Positions 14,757-20,531 of a stretch of DNA of 20,531 nt are shown piece after piece. The notes beneath the pieces were generated by a model that worked only from the letters and a program-made list of their open reading frames with translations, did not search any database and was not told the DNA's origin. The position numbers were made by a program, and so were the translations under genes. This DNA is from Candidatus Forterrea sp. (GTDB taxonomy: Archaea; Iainarchaeota; Iainarchaeia; Iainarchaeales; JAAZKV01). Each line of letters begins with the position of its first letter. The first letter of the stretch is position 1. The stretch covers positions 1 to 20,531 of the forward strand of contig DYDN01000003.1 in NCBI GenBank assembly GCA_020717885.1, in the 5' to 3' direction.

Positions 14757-15272
14757 TCACCACGGCACTTTCTTTAATTTTAATCTGAATGCAACAAAAT
14801 TTGTCGCGGAGTGAATAAAAAATGTTGCTACAAGTAGTGCAATAATTACCCACCACTCCGGCATTCTTGTTAGTAGCGCACTAAGTACAATTCCCCCTGC
14901 AACAAAATCGAGTTGGTCGGCAACAGCCCACTTCTCTCCGCTTTTAATCCCATATCTTCTTTTGAAGAAACTCTTAACTAAATCCCCAAGTATTGCACCA
15001 AGCCCTAGAATGAATGCGAGGAAAATATAGTTAGGCAAAACTTCAAGCACGGATGGGATAAAGATTGAGATTACTGCCCCGGCGGCAGCTCCCGCAATGA
15101 TTCCGCTTGCGGCCCCGATAATTGTTTTTCCTTTTCCAAATATTGGTTTGCCAAAGAGTTTTTTATTAAAATCAAGCGGGGTTTTACCGTGAATTAGTAT
15201 TGGAGTTGCATTTGCAATGTAGAGCGGGATAAGATATAGCACTAAAATAATTAATCCTAATATATAATCCAT
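14757..15272 (-). CDS. carS: CDP-archaeol synthase (CarS, DUF46 family)
   Basis: CarS activates the unsaturated archaeol core (digeranylgeranylglyceryl phosphate) with CTP to CDP-archaeol, the precursor of polar archaeal lipids, in the membrane. It has 171 residues, normal for the family. Motifs from the chosen start are GKTPLD (29-34), GKPIFGKGKT (41-50), GDLVKSFFKRR (96-106) and DQLDF (119-123) after GEKW, typical of CTP-using lipid enzymes. Four or five membrane helices. The start at 15272 is chosen over an upstream in-frame TTG (15326) because GGGTGA sits 4 bases before it and the protein then begins in the family's first helix. It lies in a group with DUF92 upstream and archaeosortase downstream. 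Confidence 0.92.
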   Translation of the reverse strand: MDYILGLIILVLYLIPLYIANATPILIHGKTPLDFNKKLFGKPIFGKGKTIIGAASGIIAGAAAGAVISIFIPSVLEVLPNYIFLAFILGLGAILGDLVKSFFKRRYGIKSGEKWAVADQLDFVAGGIVLSALLTRMPEWWVIIALLVATFFIHSATNFVAFRLKLKKVPW

Positions 15273-15276
15273 TTCT

Positions 15277-15282
15277 TCACCC
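15277..15282 (-). promoter_or_regulatory. Shine-Dalgarno that sets the carS start
   Basis: GGGTGA on the minus strand lies 4 bases before ATG 15272. It decides between this start and a longer TTG-initiated reading frame. Confidence 0.6.
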
Positions 15283-15353
15283 AACTCTTTGTCGTTTTTC
15301 TTTGCCGCTCGCCATAAACAATTCAAATTACAAAATAATTACTTCATCAAGCC

Positions 15354-16064
15354 TTATATTAGTACCCCAAGGAGGAAGCAAAATATTGCTCCTGAGAGCG
15401 AGCCAATTAAGTTTACTTGTGTTTTATCTAGTTTTCCTTTTGTCTCAAATACTCCGCCAAACACAGAGTCAACATTTGAGCCTATTATTCCTGCCACAAG
15501 TATTGTAAGTGCGGAGAAAATGTTTTGATATACAAAAAAGAAAAGGAGCGCAATCACAAGCCCCCCAAAAAAAGCAGCCGCCTCTCCAAGGAGAGTTACT
15601 CCCCCGTCTGTTCCGCGAGGAACTTTTTTGAAGGTAGTTATCATTACTGGAGAACTCTTTGAGTAGTAACCTACTTCTGAGGAAAGTGTATCAGCCAGTG
15701 CGGCAGAAATTGCTCCAAAGAAGCATAATTCAAGCAGTAAATAGTTTGAGGGGAAGAATACTATTAGTATAAGCATCAGTAGCGCAGGGAGAGAGTTTCC
15801 AAGTACGTTCCAAATATTTCTCTGCCCGTGTTTTTTTCTCGGATAATTGCTCGCGATTTCCCCTAAAACAAAGAATACCACAACAACAAAAAAATCAACA
15901 AGAGGATTGGGCCCATAAGTTATTGCTGCTAGCCCCACTGCGTTACCAACGAGAACCCCTTCAAAGTCAAGGAGTTTTTTCTTATAAGAGAGAATTGAGA
16001 ACGCGACCAAAAAGGTAAGTAATGAAAATAATATTAGTGGATTGTTTAGCACCATGTGAATCAT
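15354..16064 (-). CDS. DUF92 family integral membrane protein
   Basis: This 236-residue polytopic protein of the DUF92 family has about six hydrophobic segments. The family includes plant VTE6, a phytyl-phosphate kinase; the archaeal members are not well characterised. Family features visible are LLDFEGVLVGNAVGL (31-45), the conserved AALADTLSSEVGYYSKSSP (about 120-138), PRGTDGGVTLLGE (about 148-160) and GSNVDSVFGGVFE (about 194-206). Its place 81 bases before carS suggests a part in isoprenoid lipid metabolism, perhaps phosphorylating an isoprenyl phosphate (inference). The ATG at 16064 has AAGGA just upstream; Met4 is an alternative. A TATA-like CTTTTAATAT on the minus strand (about 16093-16102) may start a DUF92-carS-archaeosortase unit. 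Confidence 0.88.
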   Translation of the reverse strand: MIHMVLNNPLILFSLLTFLVAFSILSYKKKLLDFEGVLVGNAVGLAAITYGPNPLVDFFVVVVFFVLGEIASNYPRKKHGQRNIWNVLGNSLPALLMLILIVFFPSNYLLLELCFFGAISAALADTLSSEVGYYSKSSPVMITTFKKVPRGTDGGVTLLGEAAAFFGGLVIALLFFFVYQNIFSALTILVAGIIGSNVDSVFGGVFETKGKLDKTQVNLIGSLSGAIFCFLLGVLI

Positions 16065-16092
16065 TTTCCTTAATGGAACAATAGGCTTTTGG

Positions 16093-16102
16093 ATATTAAA
16101 AG
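16093..16102 (-). promoter_or_regulatory. TATA box of the DUF92-carS-archaeosortase group
   Basis: CTTTTAATAT on the minus strand is about 33 bases upstream of ATG 16064, in the 67-base gap after eS1. It predicts a short leader that contains AAGGA. Confidence 0.4.
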
Positions 16103-16131
16103 GTTATTTTCACCAAAAACCCATTTTAGAT

Positions 16132-16731
16132 TTACTTTGTCTGAGTAAAAGTTGATTTTGAAACGATTACTTTTTTTACAGGAGCAATCTTTGAGGCTTT
16201 TTTGAATAATTCGTTTGAGAAATTCCCAAGTAAAAGTTCCTGTGCAACAAGTTCAAAGTCCTTTCCTGCTAGTGTTGCTAATTGTTCTTTTATCATAAGT
16301 CTAACAGTAGCTTTTTGTATGTTTGTTGCTTTTCTTTCAGTTATAACTACTACAGTTGTCATTGCTTCTCCACCAACAACCGGAACCTTATCAACAAGCG
16401 CAACTTTACTATTTCTTCTTCTAATTGTTCTTCCAAGTGTCCCTTTGTTTACCGAAAATTCTGATATAACAGTTGATGCTGTCTGCCCCTGTACATCATT
16501 TACCTTAAACGAAACAGTATAATCTCTTTTCATTCTCTGACCGGTTACCATATCAAGTGTTACTTTCATTGTTCTTCCAAGTACATTCTTTGGCTTCTCA
16601 CCAGGAGTTTCTCCAAGAGACCTCTTGTCAAATATTTTTGAAGCAGTAACGTTGAACCATTTCTTTTTCTTCCACTTATCAACAGTTTTTCTTGCAGCGC
16701 TTGCTTTTTGTGCTTTTGATTGTTCAGCCAT
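16132..16731 (-). CDS. rps3ae: 30S ribosomal protein eS1 (S3Ae)
   Basis: Small-subunit ribosomal protein eS1/S3Ae, 199 residues, normal length. Family blocks visible include DKWKKKKWFNVTAS near the N-terminus, then LGETPGEKPKNVLGRTM, GRTIRRRNSKV, and a basic C-terminus. The start is set at ATG 16731 because AGGTGA sits 5 bases before it; a longer frame from GTG 16740 would begin inside that Shine-Dalgarno. It is the last of the ribosomal genes in this run: S15, a 32-codon ORF, then eS1, all on the minus strand. In many archaea S15 and eS1 flank a RecJ-like gene and pcc1, which are absent here. Confidence 0.95.
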   Translation of the reverse strand: MAEQSKAQKASAARKTVDKWKKKKWFNVTASKIFDKRSLGETPGEKPKNVLGRTMKVTLDMVTGQRMKRDYTVSFKVNDVQGQTASTVISEFSVNKGTLGRTIRRRNSKVALVDKVPVVGGEAMTTVVVITERKATNIQKATVRLMIKEQLATLAGKDFELVAQELLLGNFSNELFKKASKIAPVKKVIVSKSTFTQTK

Positions 16732-16736
16732 AAATT

Positions 16737-16742
16737 TCACCT
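16737..16742 (-). promoter_or_regulatory. Shine-Dalgarno that sets the eS1 start
   Basis: AGGTGA on the minus strand lies 5 bases before ATG 16731. It overlaps the end of the spacer behind the 32-codon ORF and rules out the upstream GTG as start. Confidence 0.65.
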
Positions 16743-16745
16743 ATT

Positions 16746-16844
16746 TCATTTTTTCAACAAATCATCAATTTTCTTTAATGCTTCGATTCCTTCGCCCTCA
16801 TAAACAATTTTTTTGTTCTCAAATAATTTTGCTTTTACTTTCAT
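16746..16844 (-). CDS. 32-residue ORF between S15 and eS1, unknown
   Basis: ATG 16844 opens a 32-codon frame ending at TGA 16746-16748. The product begins MKVKAKLFENKKIVYEGEG and ends EALKKIDDLLKK. It looks like a natural small alpha/beta protein: a strand pair, then an amphipathic helix. It fills the 134-base gap almost exactly, starting 21 bases after the S15 stop and ending 14 bases before the eS1 start. GGGGAT eight bases upstream is a weak Shine-Dalgarno. The position corresponds to that of recJ-like and pcc1 genes in other archaea, but I see no clear similarity to Pcc1. It may be a real small gene, a remnant, or a translated leader for eS1. Confidence 0.55.
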   Translation of the reverse strand: MKVKAKLFENKKIVYEGEGIEALKKIDDLLKK

Positions 16845-16865
16845 TCGCTCTGCATCCCCTGTACT

Positions 16866-17294
16866 TTACTTAACAAGCAATGCCGCCTGCTCTGGTGTGT
16901 ATGCCCACCCTTGTGGTATTCTTTTCTTTTTAGTATAATATTTTGTAAGTCTCCTAATTTTTGAAACTGTGAGTTCGTATCCGTGTTTTGCTGAGTAATC
17001 GTGCTTGTTCTTGCTCATGTGGTTGAATAATACAACGCTTCTTCGAATAAGGTTAAGTAAGTCTTCAGGCATTTCGCCTATTAAATTATTTTCTTTTAGC
17101 ACTGACTGAATTGTTTTTCCTGCTTCTTCTCGAAAGTCCTTTATCCCATGCTCATCTCTTAGGATAATTCCTATTGAGCTTGGGGAGTGGCCAGCGTTTG
17201 CGAGTGAAACTACTTGTTCCTCAAGTTCCTGCCTAGTCATTGCACTAGTTGCAGTAGTTTCTTTTGCTTTTCCCTTTACTTTCTTTACTGCCAT
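16866..17294 (-). CDS. rps15: 30S ribosomal protein S15 (archaeal S15/S13e type)
   Basis: Small-subunit ribosomal protein, 142 residues from the chosen start. The core is clear: AGHSPSSIGIILRDEHGI, then EMPEDLLNLIRRSV, SKIRRLTKYYTKKKRIP and WAYTPEQAALLVK. The N-terminus is unusual: archaeal S15 normally opens with a basic HSRRRGKSGS-like motif, while here it is MAVKKVKGKAKETTATSA. The longer frame from 17357 is not used, because a TATA-like AAATTTAAG on the minus strand (about 17340-17348) would lie inside it, and the usual MA opening lies at 17294. Bud32 is 175 bases upstream behind a terminator-like hairpin. Confidence 0.93.
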   Translation of the reverse strand: MAVKKVKGKAKETTATSAMTRQELEEQVVSLANAGHSPSSIGIILRDEHGIKDFREEAGKTIQSVLKENNLIGEMPEDLLNLIRRSVVLFNHMSKNKHDYSAKHGYELTVSKIRRLTKYYTKKKRIPQGWAYTPEQAALLVK

Positions 17295-17410
17295 AAAAAT
17301 AACGCCTTTACAATCTTTACAAAACTCCCAATTTTTTCTTAAATTTAACCTTTCCAACCACGCTCACCAATTTTGGCTTGGAAAAGAACAACAAAACTAA
17401 TAGATAAGAT

Positions 17411-17436
17411 AGAAAAAAGAACCTTTTTAAAGGTTC
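17411..17436 (-). terminator. Hairpin with T-run after bud32
   Basis: GAACCTT (17419-17425) pairs with AAGGTTC (17430-17436), with one more pair possible. On the minus strand, six T residues follow directly (17413-17418). It lies in the gap after the bud32 stop and before the S15 promoter, as expected for an intrinsic-type terminator. The same bases also contain a TATA-like TTTAAA. Confidence 0.55.
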
Positions 17437-17469
17437 TCCCGAAGCGAAAAAATTTCTCCCCTTGGAGGG

Positions 17470-18105
17470 TTAATGATATCTCGCCCGCTTCTCTATCGCG
17501 TCCATTCGCGCGAGCATTTCTTTGTCCGCGTTATAACCCTTCATTACATTTTCCCATCCATTCTTGAGTGAGGAGTGGGTCGCATTAAAGGTTTTTTTAA
17601 ACACCACAAGGTCGGTTGCTTTGTCCTCTACTTTTTTTGAGAACTGCCCAAGCCCAAAATCAATGAAGAATAATTTCCCTTTCTTCTCAATCCTTTCCTT
17701 CAATAAGGGGTTCTCTTCAGCAACCAAGATATTTGATGTTGTGAGGTCGCCGTGAATTACCCCAATATCATGCAGTGCTCTTATGCGCGCCCCCGCTTCG
17801 GTACAGAGCATAGGACGCTTTGCTATTATTTCCTTTAGCGCTTTACCCTTAATGAATTCCATTAGTATCTCTGATTTTTCCGCATCAACTTTAATTATGC
17901 GCGGAACATTTACAACAGACGCGGCTATCGCAAGGAGTTTTACCTCTCCTCGTGTTCTTTTTTTTCGTATGCTCTCATCAAGAGTTGCATCACGATATCC
18001 TTTTGGAATTCTTTTCTTTGAGAGTGCTTCTTCCCCATCGATAGTAAGCTCACAAAGTTCCGCTTCGGCGCCTTTCTTATAAAACTCATCTTGTTTTTTT
18101 ACCAT
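17470..18105 (-). CDS. bud32: KEOPS complex kinase Bud32
   Basis: Bud32 is the small atypical kinase/ATPase of the KEOPS complex, which makes the t6A37 modification of tRNAs reading ANN codons. It has 211 residues and stands alone rather than fused to Kae1. Motifs are GAEAEL (12-17), Lys in KKRIPKGYR (30-38), Glu54 in RTRGEVKLL, catalytic HGDLTTSN (118-125), DFGLG (149-153) and the family C-terminus ending RARYH. All needed residues are present. A TTAATTAAA box on the minus strand about 25-30 bases before the ATG suggests a nearly leaderless transcript. A hairpin and T-run follow the stop. Kae1 and other KEOPS subunits are not in the window. Confidence 0.95.
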   Translation of the reverse strand: MVKKQDEFYKKGAEAELCELTIDGEEALSKKRIPKGYRDATLDESIRKKRTRGEVKLLAIAASVVNVPRIIKVDAEKSEILMEFIKGKALKEIIAKRPMLCTEAGARIRALHDIGVIHGDLTTSNILVAEENPLLKERIEKKGKLFFIDFGLGQFSKKVEDKATDLVVFKKTFNATHSSLKNGWENVMKGYNADKEMLARMDAIEKRARYH

Positions 18106-18170
18106 AAGAATTAGTTTTGTGGCTTTGGTTTAATTAAGTTGTTGTTATGCTTTGTTCCCCTGCCAAAAAT

Positions 18171-18680
18171 TCAGCACTTGCCATCATAAAACTTTTTTGT
18201 TTTAAGGATTTGATCCAAATAATTCTCCATCATTTCAAGTTGATTTGCCCGTAGCTTTAATTTCTCAGTATCAGAGAGGGCGCTAATGGCATTAGTGGCT
18301 TTTTGGGCATAGCTTGCGGACAAGTCAATATCAGCCATCAGTGACTTTACTTCTTTAAGCGAACAAACAACATCAGGATAACTCACGGCGGTTTGTTCTG
18401 CAAGTGCTTTATTGTAATAATAAAATGTTTTGGTAGAGTATAGCTCAGCATCAATTATTTTTGCTGCACTTCCGCCTGATTTTCCCCTTAGTTCCGCAAG
18501 CGCACTAATGTATGTGTTCATTGTGCTTTGTGAAGTTGAGAAGTTTTCATTAACGGAGTATTTTGCCTGAAGGGTTGCAAATTGTAAAAGTATTTTCTCA
18601 TCACTTTGAGTAGTGCAACCAAAGAGAACAAGTGGGAGTGCAAATAGCGCCACTAAAACAAAAAGTTTTCCATTTGCCAT
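18171..18680 (-). CDS. Predicted lipoprotein, unknown function
   Basis: The 169-residue protein starts with a basic residue and a hydrophobic stretch (5-20) ending in the lipobox VLFGC, with Cys22 as the likely lipid-bearing residue. The mature part is almost wholly helical, Ala/Ser/Lys/Glu rich, likely a helical bundle on the outer face of the membrane, with a second pair of Cys (in VVCSL and at the C-terminal GKC) that might form a disulfide. I do not recognise the family. It follows the Cys-rich surface protein by 55 bases on the same strand. GTGAT just before the ATG and a TTTAATA box upstream support this start. Confidence 0.8.
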   Translation of the reverse strand: MANGKLFVLVALFALPLVLFGCTTQSDEKILLQFATLQAKYSVNENFSTSQSTMNTYISALAELRGKSGGSAAKIIDAELYSTKTFYYYNKALAEQTAVSYPDVVCSLKEVKSLMADIDLSASYAQKATNAISALSDTEKLKLRANQLEMMENYLDQILKTKKFYDGKC

Positions 18681-18735
18681 AATATCACAGTATTATCAAT
18701 GTATTAAATCCTTTGTGTTTTATACAAAAAAATAA

Positions 18736-19944
18736 TTATTCCCGTTTCTTCCTAATTGATACTATCAAAACCACAAGTGCAAGAAGCGCAATTACCGGGA
18801 TTAAATTTGTATCAGGGATATTTGATGTGTTTGAGGAACGCGATTTTGTAACGGCAAAGAAAGAGTCCTTCATGCAATTAGCATCAGCTATTCTTACTCT
18901 ATATATTCCTTCGGCGCTTGAGGAACTTATTTGGAATTTACTGTAAATTTGTGTTGTTGTATTACAAATTACACTTGAATTCGTGTGAAGCATAATTCCA
19001 TTTGGGTCAAAAACAAGTAGTGTTTCAGTTACGCCATTATTATGGCAGGCGTATTGTATGCTGATATTTACATCCACAAGAGTGTTTGAATCAAGTGATA
19101 GCGGGTCGGCAGAAATACTTTTTATTTTGCATCTCTCTACCGGAGTAATTATCCCGCCAGGAGTTGGGATTGTTACATTAAAATTTACCCACCCAGATCT
19201 GCAGGAGCCGTCTTTTGTGAACATTTGGGCAGCAAAGGTTTTTGGGTTAAGTGTTTCCATGTTCAGCTGTGCAGAGTTTATATCAAATGATTTTTGTGTC
19301 GGCCCGCATTGGTTCGCATCAGTTCTAAAAAAATTATTTGCATCCATCCAAACATTTGTATCTATAAGCCCTGCTGGACAATTATAATCAAAGCGTATCA
19401 TTTGCCCAAAAGTGTAATCGCGTTTGTCTGTTGTAAGATTCATCTGCGGGCAAATTGGCTGGTTGTTTGGAAATTTACAGCAGAATTTGTACTCCGGACT
19501 AAATGTATTGCAGGCTGACAAGTGTGCATTTCCAATATCGCTTAATCCAAACATGCAATTGTATCCTGCTTGGGTATCGCATGTTGGCTTCCAGGTGAAA
19601 TAGCATGCTCCGCCCACGGAACCGCTCGTGAAAGTATTTGCACCCATACAGACATTAAGATCAGGCCTTACAAAGTTGTGTGTCGTTATTGTGCCGGAGT
19701 CGACATGCGCATTAGTCGGATCGCTTAACACAAGCACGCTAACCGCCCCAAATGTTGAGCAATTTGGCACGGAGTACTCAACTGGTATTTTTATTAAATT
19801 ATTATAAGCACACTGCATATTTCCGAGCAGACAGACATGTGATTCGTTTGTATTGTTGTAATACGCCACATTAAGATTCACATCCGCCGCAAAAACAAAT
19901 ACGGCTAACATGCATAATATAATTAAAAGTATAATTTTCTTCAT
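18736..19944 (-). CDS. Cys-rich surface protein with C-terminal membrane anchor
   Basis: This 402-residue secreted protein has a signal peptide (about 1-20, ending VFVFAA), a body with about 19 Cys and many Asn/Thr/Ser, and a final hydrophobic helix (about 381-397) followed by RKKRE. The middle holds Cys-dense segments (such as KFCCKFPNN). The region about 270-365 looks like an Ig-like or fibronectin-like beta domain ending YRVRIADANC. The C-terminal motif IPDTNLIP, hydrophobic helix, basic tail is the three-part layout of archaeosortase substrates, although it matches no signal type I can name with certainty. A TATA box lies 33 bases before the ATG. No function assigned. Confidence 0.82.
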   Translation of the reverse strand: MKKIILLIILCMLAVFVFAADVNLNVAYYNNTNESHVCLLGNMQCAYNNLIKIPVEYSVPNCSTFGAVSVLVLSDPTNAHVDSGTITTHNFVRPDLNVCMGANTFTSGSVGGACYFTWKPTCDTQAGYNCMFGLSDIGNAHLSACNTFSPEYKFCCKFPNNQPICPQMNLTTDKRDYTFGQMIRFDYNCPAGLIDTNVWMDANNFFRTDANQCGPTQKSFDINSAQLNMETLNPKTFAAQMFTKDGSCRSGWVNFNVTIPTPGGIITPVERCKIKSISADPLSLDSNTLVDVNISIQYACHNNGVTETLLVFDPNGIMLHTNSSVICNTTTQIYSKFQISSSSAEGIYRVRIADANCMKDSFFAVTKSRSSNTSNIPDTNLIPVIALLALVVLIVSIRKKRE

Positions 19945-19972
19945 TTTGTCACTTCAAGAAATAGGGTTTTTA

Positions 19973-19982
19973 GATATAAAAA
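19973..19982 (-). promoter_or_regulatory. TATA box of the surface protein gene
   Basis: TTTTTATATC on the minus strand is about 33 bases before ATG 19944, predicting a leader of about eight bases. GAAGTGA precedes the ATG. Confidence 0.5.
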
Positions 19983-20031
19983 CTTGTTGGCAAAATAGGC
20001 TTTGTTGAAAGTCAGGGTTTTTGTTTATAAA

Positions 20032-20086
20032 GGGGCTTTTTTATGCCCCGATAGTGTTTAGGCTATTGGGGTTGGGAGAACCAATC
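20032..20086 (+). other. Chain of mutually exclusive hairpins
   Basis: Three stems share arms. GGGGC (20032-20036) pairs with GCCCC (20045-20049). CCCCGATAG (20046-20054) pairs with CTATTGGGG (20063-20071) with one G-T pair. GGTTGG (20070-20075) pairs with CCAATC (20081-20086). Neighbours cannot form at the same time. A TTTATAAAG box (about 20024-20032) lies on the plus strand. This may be part of an IS605-type end, a small RNA, or a regulatory switch. Only the complementarity is seen directly. Confidence 0.45.
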
Positions 20087-20133
20087 GAGGTGGTTTCCCG
20101 ATGAATTGTAAGTTGGTTAGGAAAGGTGAATTA

Positions 20134-20153
20134 CCCCGCACTAAAGTGTGGGG
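20134..20153. repeat. IS200/IS605-type end hairpin
   Basis: CCCCGCAC (20134-20141) pairs with GTGTGGGG (20146-20153) around a TAAA loop, with one G-T pair. Hairpins of this form (CCCC...TAAA...GGGG) mark the ends of IS200/IS605 elements, where TnpA binds single-stranded DNA. It lies 17 bases beyond the 3' end of the broken tnpA, so it is probably that element's end. Confidence 0.6.
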
Positions 20154-20163
20154 CTTCTTTGTG

Positions 20164-20180
20164 GCGCGTTTAGAACGCGC
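20164..20180. terminator. GC-rich hairpin over the tnpA stop codon
   Basis: GCGCGTT (20164-20170) pairs perfectly with AACGCGC (20174-20180) around TAG. The former tnpA stop (20170-20172 on the plus strand) lies in it. In such elements, a stem at the gene end may stop transcription or shield from outside transcription. Confidence 0.5.
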
Positions 20181-20531
20181 TTAGTGTTGTTTGATGAATG
20201 TCGAATTGATTTCTTACGTAATTTTTTGTTGTTTGTAAATCTACTGAGCCTACGCTTCTATAGAATTTTCCTTTGCTCCAGAAATGCCCTGCCTAATATC
20301 GTTTGCGCATGTTGGGGTGTTTTTTGAAAAACTCGTACGATGACCTGCCTTTGAGCAACTGCGTTGCTTTTGCCAAACTGATGCTTGGCTTCACGTGCAC
20401 GACCATGTGCACGTGGTCTGGCATAACTGCCAATTCTTCGATTTGCATATCGTGTTCTGTTGCAATGTTTTGCAAAATCGTTTCCATGTCCTCTTTGTGT
20501 GACTCTTTGCCTAAAACGTTAAATCTATATT
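20170..20531 (-). pseudogene. tnpA: IS200/IS605 TnpA (Y1 HUH transposase) with in-frame amber codon, cut by window edge
   Basis: The frame enters from the right edge (YRFNVLGKESHKED before the first Met at 20487), has the HUH motif in VMPDHVHMVVHVKP, then LLKGRSSYEFFKKHP and RKRY. TAG at 20293-20295 then replaces the Trp expected in the conserved RYWGGHFW motif. Reading through, the same frame continues as AGHFWSKGKFYRSVGSV, then YVRNQFDIH with the likely catalytic Tyr, to TAA at 20170-20172. A single G-to-A change (TGG to TAG) explains it. The nucleophile lies past the stop, so the short product should be inactive. About 120 of roughly 135 residues are visible. Confidence 0.85.

Noticed and set aside
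15273..15326. 18-codon extension of CarS from a TTG
   Set aside because: GGGTGA is placed for ATG 15272, and the extension is polar while the family starts in a membrane helix.
15273..15353. Box C/D-like TGATGA in the DUF92-carS gap
   Set aside because: There is a C-box-like TTGATGA just after the DUF92 stop, but no matching D box or C'/D' pair at a suitable distance.
16732..16740. GTG start of eS1 three codons upstream
   Set aside because: The GTG is part of the Shine-Dalgarno AGGTGA that serves ATG 16731.
17295..17357. 21-codon N-terminal extension of S15
   Set aside because: A TATA-like box lies inside it, the extension has no similarity to S15, and the usual MA opening is at 17294.
20293..20295. 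Pyrrolysine at the TAG of tnpA
   Set aside because: Pyrrolysine is known mainly in methylamine methyltransferases. The site is a conserved Trp one base change from TAG, and nothing else here suggests UAG decoding: NAC and paralog A both end in TAG.

Overview
The window is chromosomal DNA of an archaeon. The evidence is both subunits of family D DNA polymerase (PolD), archaeal NAC, archaeal-type SecF and SecD, ribosomal proteins eS1 (S3Ae) and S15, the KEOPS kinase Bud32, CDP-archaeol synthase, a UPF0147 protein, an archaeosortase-like protease, TATA boxes close to start codons, and Shine-Dalgarno matches of the GGTGA type. PolD argues against Crenarchaeota. AT-rich DNA, compact spacing, many short or divergent proteins and genes I cannot name fit a DPANN lineage or a deep euryarchaeal one. 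That placement is inference.

Layout, left to right. (1) The left edge carries the last 54 codons of a DDE transposase. (2) At 296-2677 lie NAC (+) and, converging on it, two adjacent basic proteins of unknown function that are paralogs of each other, then a membrane-anchored protein. (3) At 2796-4450 (+) lie an FKBP/SlyD-type prolyl isomerase with a duplicated His-rich tail and a small alpha/beta hydrolase with a Cys nucleophile. (4) At 4466-11012 (-) lie DP2, DP1, a UPF0147 protein and a NOG1-like GTPase. (5) The gap at 11013-11449 holds a 13-bp inverted repeat and a 44-codon A/C-rich ORF that look like insertion-sequence debris. (6) At 11450-14151 (+) secF and secD overlap by 4 bases. (7) At 14219-19944 (-), in transcription order, lie a Cys-rich surface protein, a lipoprotein, Bud32, S15, a 32-codon ORF, eS1, a DUF92 membrane protein, CDP-archaeol synthase and the archaeosortase-like protein. 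(8) The right edge is an IS200/IS605 TnpA gene broken by an amber codon, next to a hairpin-rich segment.

The genes cover replication (PolD), protein synthesis (S15, eS1, NAC, Bud32 for the t6A tRNA modification, a NOG1-type ribosome assembly GTPase), protein folding and export (FKBP, SecDF), and the cell envelope (CarS, DUF92, archaeosortase, surface proteins). The most interesting points are: the archaeosortase one base behind CDP-archaeol synthase, with a possible substrate about 4 kb away; the unnamed pair of basic paralogs; PolD exonuclease and SecD proton-path residues that differ from the usual ones; an unreported-looking 32-codon ORF between S15 and eS1; and the chained alternative hairpins beside the broken tnpA. 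I saw no tRNA, rRNA or CRISPR array. Apart from 11013-11449, no gene-free stretch exceeds about 300 bases.
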